From CBFIJI01 sp965662885 (GTDB lineage: Bacteria; Bacteroidota; Bacteroidia; Flavobacteriales; Flavobacteriaceae), in NCBI GenBank assembly GCA_965662885.1, contig CBFIJI010000060.1, positions 1 to 11,673 on the forward strand: a stretch of 11,673 bases of DNA, given 5' to 3'. Below are positions 6,060 through 11,673 of the stretch, in pieces. How positions within the stretch are numbered: the first letter of the stretch is position 1; each line of letters starts with the position of its first letter. The translations under genes and the position numbers were made by a program. The notes below the pieces were generated by a model. It did not search any database and had not been told where the DNA came from. It worked only from the letters and a program-made list of their open reading frames with translations.

Positions 6060-8532
6060 TTGAAATTGCTGTTACTTCCCAGGTTTTGTTTTTTATAATG
6101 TTGCGGTATTCTCGTGTTAAAACTACAAAATAATTTGTGTTTTTAAAGTTTTCCTTTTCTTTTAGTTCATTTTTAATCCACGCATCAATGCGGTTTCGTT
6201 GGCGAATTCCATGAACAACCACAAAATTAAATTCAATATCATAGGAATCAAGAGTTACTTCCCAACGTGGCATATATTCCTTGATTTCTTTGGAAAAACG
6301 TGTATAAAACACCGCCGATTTTAAGCTGTCTTTTTTTGAAAAGGGAAATACCCACTTATAATTGCTATAGTTTTTTCCGTTTTCTGCAAGTCCTTCTGTG
6401 GCGTTAATCTGGCTTAAAAGACTTTTAGCATAGTCTCCCTCAGGTGTTTTTTCAAAATCTTCAACCACTTCCTGTAAAGCTTTAATCCATGCCGATACGC
6501 CCTCAAGTCGGCCAATAGCATTCGCTTTTAGTAGTTTTAGCTTGGGTTCAAAATCACTTCCACTATTGATTGCCTCTAGAGCTTTCGATTCTTGAATAAC
6601 GGCTTCAAATTGTTGCGCATTGAATTTTTCTAAAAGCTGTGCATATTGGGTTTCGGGGGTTTGAATTTCGTCTAATGCACTAGTGTTAAGATTTCGAAGA
6701 ACCAGAGCAAAGGGTGTTTTAGGGTGTTCCCTAAGTAGCGTTTCTTTGTACTGATTGGCCAATACGATATCCGTTTTTTCATAAATTTTATACAAATGAT
6801 AGCGTGCTGGAGCAGCATATTTTTCCAAGGGGTTTTGTCGAAGTAAATGAGTCAATCGGTCAATGGCTAGTTCATTGTTTTTATATTTTTCCTTGTAAAT
6901 CATACCCAATTGCAAGTAAGCGCGATGATTGTTGTTTCGGATACTGTCAATGTTTGCAGCTCTTTTTGCTAACTGCACCATAAAACTTTCCGGACTTTCC
7001 ACAATGATTTCTTTTACTAGGGCTGCTTTTTTGTTTTCGGTACTGGGTTGGTTTTCCAACATACGCAACAGACTGGCATTCCTCCAATTGTCAACATTGG
7101 GTCTGTTCCCCCATGTGGAACGATATTGTTGTTTGCCTTTAACGACAAGGCTTGGGTTATAAAAATAAAATCGATTCTCTTCCTTGCCAATTGTAAACAG
7201 TCTTTTTTTAGGGGCTTTTTTGGCTATTGCCAAACGTTCTGTCTCGCGTTTTTTGTCAATGGCTTCTTTAAAAAATAGGCGCTGTTCTTCTTTTGAAAGG
7301 CGCATCAGATAGAGCAAACTATCGGTTTCTTTAACAATGGTTTCGTTATAAATCACTCCCGCAAGGTTATCCCTTTTCCGTTGAGTTCGCTTTCGTTGAA
7401 GACTTTGCTCCCCATAAAGGGGGATTAAACTGTCCAAATAAAGCCCAGCCCTTAAATAATTCCCTTTGTTAAAACTAAGGTCAATAAGGTCGTTATAATT
7501 ATAAATTTGGGTAAAGACGTCAATGCTAGGAGATTGAAGAGACTGCTTTAAATAATGTTGGGTCAAACTGTCGTTTTGCTTCCCCTTGAAGTAGGTTGCC
7601 ATTGTCCGATAGATGGAATGTCTGTACGGCTTATTTTCATAGTTATTAAGCATGCGTCGAAAAGCAATCTGATCGGCAATACTGTCTTTTTCTCCTGCTA
7701 AAAGAAAACGCTTCATTTTTGCATTGATCGTAAACTTCCGTGGAACCCTCCGCTTTAATCTAATAATTTGATTATAGGCTTCAAGGGCGGCTTCTTTTTC
7801 ACCAAGCGCTTCATGGAGTTGCCCAGATATAAAAAGATAACGTCCTTTTTTTTGTTTATTCTTTTCATACCGAGCGGCACGCGAAAGAAAAAAAGAAGCG
7901 GAATCCAACTGTCTTTTATTGATAAACGCTTCTCCAATGGTGGCATGGGATAAACTGTAGTTGGGGTCTTTTGTTTTTAGTGTCCCCAATAGTGGCCGTA
8001 AATTTTTAATGGCCAAGTCGTTGTTATTTAGTCGGATATTGGTTTTTTCCTTCCAGATTCTTCCCTGAGTATAGGTTCCATAGGCTGCATTGTTTTCCAA
8101 CAAAAAATTAAAGGCTTCTAATGCAGGAAAAAACCTACGGTCGTAATAGCGTGCTTTCCCCAACAATAAATAGGCATCATCTATTTGTCGGTTGTATTGC
8201 ACAGTTTTAATATTCATGGAATGTTTTTGAATCGCTTTAACGGCTTTGTCTTCCGCACGATCAAAACCAGGCACTACTGTGGTCTCGTCAAAATTCTCCC
8301 CCTTTAGGGTGATTGGCTCAACAGGAAGGAGCTCAAAAAAGTTGTCTTCATGAACACTTTCCAAAATATCTAAACCGATAGCAAATGCTTCTTTCCCGTT
8401 GAAAAGAACATTGTATCGGGTGTTCAAGGTATGGTATTCTCTATTGATAAATTTGTTCTTGGAGGTAGAGCATGCGGTCGTTATGACCAAGAAAATAACC
8501 AAAAAAAAGATGTTTTGCCGTTGCACTAACAT
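6043..8532 (-). CDS. sprE: Type IX secretion / gliding lipoprotein PorW (SprE) family
   Basis: This 829-residue protein is a secreted lipoprotein with TPR repeats. The N terminus has a hydrophobic stretch (8-19) ending in a lipobox Thr-Thr-Ala-Cys, with Cys21 as the lipidation site. TPR-like helix pairs are seen at about 117-150, 195-225, 231-263 and again at 538-605; a charged segment (376-450) separates them. The family-type block with FYFYNP, WGNR and DNWR lies at 456-484, and a compact C-terminal domain at 735-829. PorW of Porphyromonas gingivalis and SprE of Flavobacterium johnsoniae are needed for type IX secretion and gliding; PorW is reported to link the PorK/PorN rings with the Sov translocon. 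Its stop overlaps the bactofilin start by 17 nt; it begins 57 bp after the ABC ATPase gene, and I see no convincing promoter there. Confidence 0.9.
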   Translation of the reverse strand: MLVQRQNIFFLVIFLVITTACSTSKNKFINREYHTLNTRYNVLFNGKEAFAIGLDILESVHEDNFFELLPVEPITLKGENFDETTVVPGFDRAEDKAVKAIQKHSMNIKTVQYNRQIDDAYLLLGKARYYDRRFFPALEAFNFLLENNAAYGTYTQGRIWKEKTNIRLNNNDLAIKNLRPLLGTLKTKDPNYSLSHATIGEAFINKRQLDSASFFLSRAARYEKNKQKKGRYLFISGQLHEALGEKEAALEAYNQIIRLKRRVPRKFTINAKMKRFLLAGEKDSIADQIAFRRMLNNYENKPYRHSIYRTMATYFKGKQNDSLTQHYLKQSLQSPSIDVFTQIYNYNDLIDLSFNKGNYLRAGLYLDSLIPLYGEQSLQRKRTQRKRDNLAGVIYNETIVKETDSLLYLMRLSKEEQRLFFKEAIDKKRETERLAIAKKAPKKRLFTIGKEENRFYFYNPSLVVKGKQQYRSTWGNRPNVDNWRNASLLRMLENQPSTENKKAALVKEIIVESPESFMVQLAKRAANIDSIRNNNHRAYLQLGMIYKEKYKNNELAIDRLTHLLRQNPLEKYAAPARYHLYKIYEKTDIVLANQYKETLLREHPKTPFALVLRNLNTSALDEIQTPETQYAQLLEKFNAQQFEAVIQESKALEAINSGSDFEPKLKLLKANAIGRLEGVSAWIKALQEVVEDFEKTPEGDYAKSLLSQINATEGLAENGKNYSNYKWVFPFSKKDSLKSAVFYTRFSKEIKEYMPRWEVTLDSYDIEFNFVVVHGIRQRNRIDAWIKNELKEKENFKNTNYFVVLTREYRNIIKNKTWEVTAISNEELR

Positions 8533-8589
8533 TGATGCTTTGTGGTTAATAACATAAAAACGGCACTTTTAGTATTTATGCAGGGTTTT

Positions 8590-9285
8590 TTAAACAGAAA
8601 AATAAGCTTCCAATTCTTTAAGTGTGGAAGTGGAGGTTTGAATGTCTTTAAGCATTTCACCCTTTTCCAACAATACAATACGATCACAAATTTCCGTAAC
8701 ATGAGACAAGTCATGACTTGAAATCAAATAGGTGGTCTTTTTGTCTTTTGATTGTTGTTGGATCAAGTTTTTGAGTCGAATTTGAGAGGAAGGGTCCAAA
8801 TTGGCAAAAGGCTCATCCAAAATGACCACATCGGGGGCTCCAATCAAAGAACCAACAATTCCTGCCTTTTTTTGATTCCCCTTAGAAAGGTCTCGGAGAT
8901 ACTTTTTTTTGCCCATCACTTCTCCATTAAAAAAACCTTCAAATTGCACGAGCCATTCGTCAATTTCAGCAGCTGTTTGGCCTCGAAGGTCTCCAATAAA
9001 ATGAAAGTACTCCTCTGCTGTCAAATAACCAATTAAATAGGACTCGTCAATAAAAGCTGCGGTAAAGGGTTTCCATGCTTCGCTGGATTGTACTTCAATC
9101 TCATTAATATGAACGGTGCCCGAAGAAGGTTGTATTAGATCCAAAGCAAGATTAAAAAAAGTGGTTTTCCCAGCGCCATTGTTTCCAATCAATCCGAAGC
9201 ATTGTCCTGCTGGAATTGCTAGAGAAGGAAGATTCAAAACTTGGGTGGTTCCATAAGTTTTTGTTAAGCTGTCAACGTTTATCAT
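8590..9285 (-). CDS. ABC transporter ATP-binding protein
   Basis: This 231-residue protein is a complete ABC ATPase that would power the membrane protein encoded just upstream. Walker A is GNNGAGKT at 34-41, the signature is LSKGNQKK at 133-140 (in place of LSGGQ, as often in exporter-type ATPases of the CcmA/NatA group), Walker B is VVILDE at 153-158 with catalytic Glu158, the D-loop is NLDP at 162-165, and the switch histidine is His191 (SSHD). The Q-loop position seems to hold Asp80-Glu81 rather than Gln. The gene starts 2 nt after the stop of the permease gene, so the two form one transcript. The substrate cannot be told from the sequence. Confidence 0.95.
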   Translation of the reverse strand: MINVDSLTKTYGTTQVLNLPSLAIPAGQCFGLIGNNGAGKTTFFNLALDLIQPSSGTVHINEIEVQSSEAWKPFTAAFIDESYLIGYLTAEEYFHFIGDLRGQTAAEIDEWLVQFEGFFNGEVMGKKKYLRDLSKGNQKKAGIVGSLIGAPDVVILDEPFANLDPSSQIRLKNLIQQQSKDKKTTYLISSHDLSHVTEICDRIVLLEKGEMLKDIQTSTSTLKELEAYFSV

Positions 9286-9287
9286 GG

Positions 9288-10766
9288 TTATATTGTTTTG
9301 TTAAATGATGCGATGGTTTTATATTTTCCTTTTTGATAAAGTTTTTCAACTGCATTAAGCATTGGGGTTTTCAGAAATAAGCCTATTATCCCCGAGATGC
9401 CAAGGGCATATATTCCTGCATCAAAATCAATAAAATAAAAAGGCACATAAAAAATTAAAATGGGTAAACCCATTTTTGGAAGGGCAAACAGAAATTGAGT
9501 AATGTTAAAGGCTTGGGTGTTTTCAAAGGCTTTAGCTTTGACATTCAATTTAAGCGGAGCCCGATTTAGTGCCCCAGAAAATAAAGTAATAAAAGAGCCC
9601 AGCCCCATATTAAAAATGGCTGTAGCTATAATAATTTTATAAATATCCCAACCAAAATAAAGGTAAGGTGTGGAGAGTATTAAAGAAACCAAAACAACAA
9701 AAACCATCAGATACCATTTAGATTCTAAATACTTTTTATAGGGAATGTTTTGACCCATTAGAAAACTGTAATATTCACTATCCCATGCGGGGACATATTG
9801 GCCAAAGGTGATCATAAAACCTCCACTGATAATAGTCGCGGCAAAAATATTCATGATGTGATTGTCTCGGTAAATTTCTTGAGTGAAAAAAATCAACCCA
9901 TAAAAAAGAAAGAAAAAGCCCATCATAATGACTTGACGCGCACGAATATTGCGAATAATTAAACGAATGTCGTTTTTTAAAAAAGTTCCAATGATGCCCA
10001 TACCGTCAAAAAATGACAGTTTACTTCCAATAACTTTTTCAGAAGATTTTTTTAATCCTTGATCGAGAAAGAGTTGTTCTTTAAGGTACTTTTTTGTCAG
10101 ACGGAGTATCGCCAAAAAAAGAAATAAAGGAACAAGAAACAATAAGGGTTGGGTCAAAAGTAGTTGATATCCCTCCCCAAAATAGGTGGGAACCGAAAAA
10201 CCACCCCAACGATCCAGAACAAAAACACTTAAAAGAACCCCCAAAGCAATGAACAAATATCGAGTACTCTTATTGATTAGAAAAACAAGATAGTTAATCG
10301 ATAAGATTAAAAATAGTGTAGAAAGCCACCAAGCCCAAAGCTCCATTTTCCAACCTTGCTGTATGGAAGTAACTATGGTGAAAGGAAGGAAAATAATAAA
10401 CGGTGTTACATTAAAAAAAGAAAAACCCGTTCGCAACATGACCCAATGAACAATTTTAGTTTTTGAAATGGGAAGGGTTAGGAATTGTTGGATTTGCGTA
10501 ACTGGTAATTTTTGCACAAAATACCGAATGAATAACTCTAACAAGAAATAATAAAACAAGACCTGATTGAGGGTTTCCATCGGTTGTTTATCGGGGACTA
10601 TCTCTTCAAGAATAAAAAATAGGGTAATCCCGATTAAAAGAAAGGCCGCCAAAAAATAAAGGGCCAAAAACCCCATTAAAATTTTTACAACCAAATTTCG
10701 TTCCCAATATGGAGCTCTAAAAAAGCTCTTTTTAGCCAGATAAATAAACAAGTTGAAGGTTTTCAT
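9288..10766 (-). CDS. ABC transporter membrane protein, DUF5687-like
   Basis: From the chosen start this is a 492-residue polytopic membrane protein with around ten to twelve hydrophobic helices in two halves. The opening (MKTFNLFIYLAKKSFFRAPYW followed after a short gap by KILMGFLALYF) and overall size resemble the DUF5687 family of Bacteroidota membrane proteins that pair with an ABC ATPase. A longer reading frame begins at 10829, but that start would lie 7 nt from the start of the divergent gene and upstream of the likely promoter, so the Met at 10766, which matches the usual family beginning, is preferred. With the ATPase gene 2 nt downstream it forms a two-gene exporter cassette at the inner membrane. 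The cargo is unknown. Confidence 0.88.
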   Translation of the reverse strand: MKTFNLFIYLAKKSFFRAPYWERNLVVKILMGFLALYFLAAFLLIGITLFFILEEIVPDKQPMETLNQVLFYYFLLELFIRYFVQKLPVTQIQQFLTLPISKTKIVHWVMLRTGFSFFNVTPFIIFLPFTIVTSIQQGWKMELWAWWLSTLFLILSINYLVFLINKSTRYLFIALGVLLSVFVLDRWGGFSVPTYFGEGYQLLLTQPLLFLVPLFLFLAILRLTKKYLKEQLFLDQGLKKSSEKVIGSKLSFFDGMGIIGTFLKNDIRLIIRNIRARQVIMMGFFFLFYGLIFFTQEIYRDNHIMNIFAATIISGGFMITFGQYVPAWDSEYYSFLMGQNIPYKKYLESKWYLMVFVVLVSLILSTPYLYFGWDIYKIIIATAIFNMGLGSFITLFSGALNRAPLKLNVKAKAFENTQAFNITQFLFALPKMGLPILIFYVPFYFIDFDAGIYALGISGIIGLFLKTPMLNAVEKLYQKGKYKTIASFNKTI

Positions 10767-10795
10767 TTGGTGTCTTAAATTAATATAGGGTATCG

Positions 10796-10829
10796 CTGCT
10801 AAAAGTATTGTTTTTTTTACTTTTACCAA
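10796..10829. promoter_or_regulatory. Overlapping divergent promoters between the ABC permease and the oxidoreductase
   Basis: The 70-bp gap holds a perfect 8-bp inverted repeat, TAAAAGTA at 10800-10807 and TACTTTTA at 10818-10825. Each arm, read towards its own gene, is a near match to the Bacteroidetes -7 box TAnnTTTG. For the minus strand a TTG lies 19 nt upstream (plus positions 10827-10829), the right spacing for a -33 element; for the plus strand the matching place holds CTG (10796-10798). The two core promoters would thus cover the same 34 bp. Predicted leaders are about 27 nt for the permease and only about 5 nt for the oxidoreductase. Promoter function is inferred from pattern only. 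Confidence 0.4.
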
Positions 10830-10836
10830 AAAAAGT

Positions 10837-11673
10837 ATGGAAAGGTTTCACGCATTAAAAATCACGGAAATTGATCACACAACCCCGAATGCTGTATTAA
10901 TTCGTTTTGGAATTCCAGCAGCCTTGTCAGAGTCCTTCTCGTTTCATCCTGGGCAATATGTAAGTTTAGAAACCAACATTAACAAGGAAAACATTCGTCG
11001 TTCTTATTCAATTTGTTCCACTCCCGAAGAACCGCTTCAGGTTGGAATTAAAAAAGTTCCACAAGGTGTTTTTTCAACTTATGCCAAAGAAAAAATTAAA
11101 GTGGGTGATCAGCTAAACGTAGCAGTACCCGAAGGCCGATTTATCTACAAAAAAAACACATCCCCTGAAAAACTAACGGGATTTGCCGCTGGTAGTGGGA
11201 TCACACCCATAATGTCTATTTTAAAAAGTGTCTTGGCCGCCCACCCTGAAAATAAATTTCATCTTGTTTATGGCAATAAAACCATTGAGGAAACGATGTT
11301 TTATGCGACCTTAAAGACCTTAGAAAAAGACTATAACGGTCGCTTATCCATCACTTGGGTCTTTAGTCAAGCCAATGAAGAAGGTGCTTTTTTTGGTCGT
11401 ATCGATCAAGCCATCGTTAAAAACTATTTAAATAAAGAGACGGAGGATGTGGGTGCCTACTATTTGTGTGGCCCGAAAACAATGATTGAAACCACAACAG
11501 CAGTACTTCAAGAAAAAGGCGTTGCGCCTGAAGCTATTTTGTCTGAACTGTTTGTGACTACTCCTACTTCGGAAATTAGTGGTGGTGAAGAAAACCAGCT
11601 CACTATCGTCTGTGACGGGGTTGAGCATTCCCTGGACAACAAGGAAGGGAGAACAATTCTCGATGCTGCACTT
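10837..11673 (+). CDS. NAD(P)H-dependent flavin/2Fe-2S oxidoreductase, PaaE/FNR type (3' end beyond window)
   Basis: The first 279 codons are present and open to the window edge. The FAD-binding beta-barrel occupies about 1-105, with HPGQYV at 37-42 and the FAD motif Arg55-Ser-Tyr57-Ser58. The NAD(P)H-binding domain spans about 112-240, with AAGSGITP at 117-124 and Cys211-Gly-Pro213. From about 257 a plant-type 2Fe-2S ferredoxin domain begins (LTIVCDGVEHSL, then RTILDAAL); its cluster cysteines lie beyond the edge. This FAD-NAD-ferredoxin order is that of PaaE, the reductase of phenylacetyl-CoA epoxidase, and of related ferredoxin/flavohaem-type reductases. Without paaABCD genes nearby the electron acceptor is unknown; flavobacteria often carry such stand-alone genes. 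The chosen ATG follows an A-rich stretch 11 nt after a -7-like box and is the only gene on the plus strand here. Confidence 0.93.
   Translation, partial: MERFHALKITEIDHTTPNAVLIRFGIPAALSESFSFHPGQYVSLETNINKENIRRSYSICSTPEEPLQVGIKKVPQGVFSTYAKEKIKVGDQLNVAVPEGRFIYKKNTSPEKLTGFAAGSGITPIMSILKSVLAAHPENKFHLVYGNKTIEETMFYATLKTLEKDYNGRLSITWVFSQANEEGAFFGRIDQAIVKNYLNKETEDVGAYYLCGPKTMIETTTAVLQEKGVAPEAILSELFVTTPTSEISGGEENQLTIVCDGVEHSLDNKEGRTILDAAL

Noticed and set aside
7755..7953. Opposite-strand and out-of-frame open frames inside the PorW/SprE-like gene.
   Set aside because: Low-complexity Lys/Phe-rich translations arise from A/T runs, and the main frame here encodes clear TPR helices.
8533..8589. A possible terminator (CATAAA / TTTATG repeat) or promoter (TATGTTAT) between the ABC ATPase and the PorW/SprE-like gene.
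   Set aside because: The stem is only 6 bp of mostly A/T with a 16-nt loop and no T-run, and the box matches the consensus poorly with no TTG at the right distance.
10767..10829. An N-terminal extension of 21 residues for the ABC membrane protein.
   Set aside because: It would begin 7 nt from the divergent gene's ATG and upstream of the predicted promoter, and the Met at 10766 gives the usual family beginning.
11428..11628. A 66-codon open frame on the minus strand inside the oxidoreductase gene.
   Set aside because: It is the antisense shadow of a well-conserved flavin reductase frame and its translation shows no domain or membrane pattern.

Overview
The window comes from a low-GC member of the Bacteroidota, most likely a marine-type Flavobacteriaceae. 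Four things point there: a PorW/SprE-type lipoprotein found only in bacteria with type IX secretion and gliding motility; an F1Fo ATP synthase subunit a with a long signal-peptide-bearing N-terminal extension; promoters of the Bacteroidetes TAnnTTTG type with no Shine-Dalgarno sequences; and a DUF5687-like ABC permease.

All genes but the last lie on the minus strand, so transcription runs from high to low coordinates. From right to left: (1) at 10837-11673, on the plus strand, is the first 279 codons of an NADPH-dependent flavin/2Fe-2S oxidoreductase (PaaE/FNR type), cut by the window edge. (2) A 70-bp divergent promoter region. (3) A two-gene ABC exporter cassette, membrane protein then ATPase (10766-8590). 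(4) A tight four-gene string (8532-5068): PorW/SprE lipoprotein, bactofilin, AtpZ-like protein and an unrecognised four-helix membrane protein. The first three overlap by 17 nt at each junction, and the fourth starts 1 nt after the third. (5) A 110-bp gap holding a good Bacteroidetes promoter. (6) The ATP synthase genes atpB-E-F-H-A-G (4957-49), closed by a strong rho-independent terminator at 2-27. Subunits beta and epsilon (atpD, atpC) are not here and must be encoded elsewhere, as is usual in flavobacteria.

The ATP synthase genes encode the whole Fo sector (a, c, b), the stalk/OSCP subunit delta, the catalytic-ring partner alpha and the rotor shaft gamma. AtpZ and probably the neighbouring four-helix protein occupy the place that assembly factors atpI/atpZ hold in other bacteria. 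The upstream PorW/SprE and bactofilin genes join the envelope machinery (type IX secretion/gliding, driven by proton-motive force) to the same transcriptional direction with no visible terminator between. No RNA genes, insertion sequences, CRISPR arrays or signs of recent transfer were seen. No gene-free stretch exceeds about 110 bp. The window is mostly conserved core genome; the least explained parts are the four-helix protein, the AtpB extension, the atpE-atpF hairpin and the symmetrical divergent promoter.
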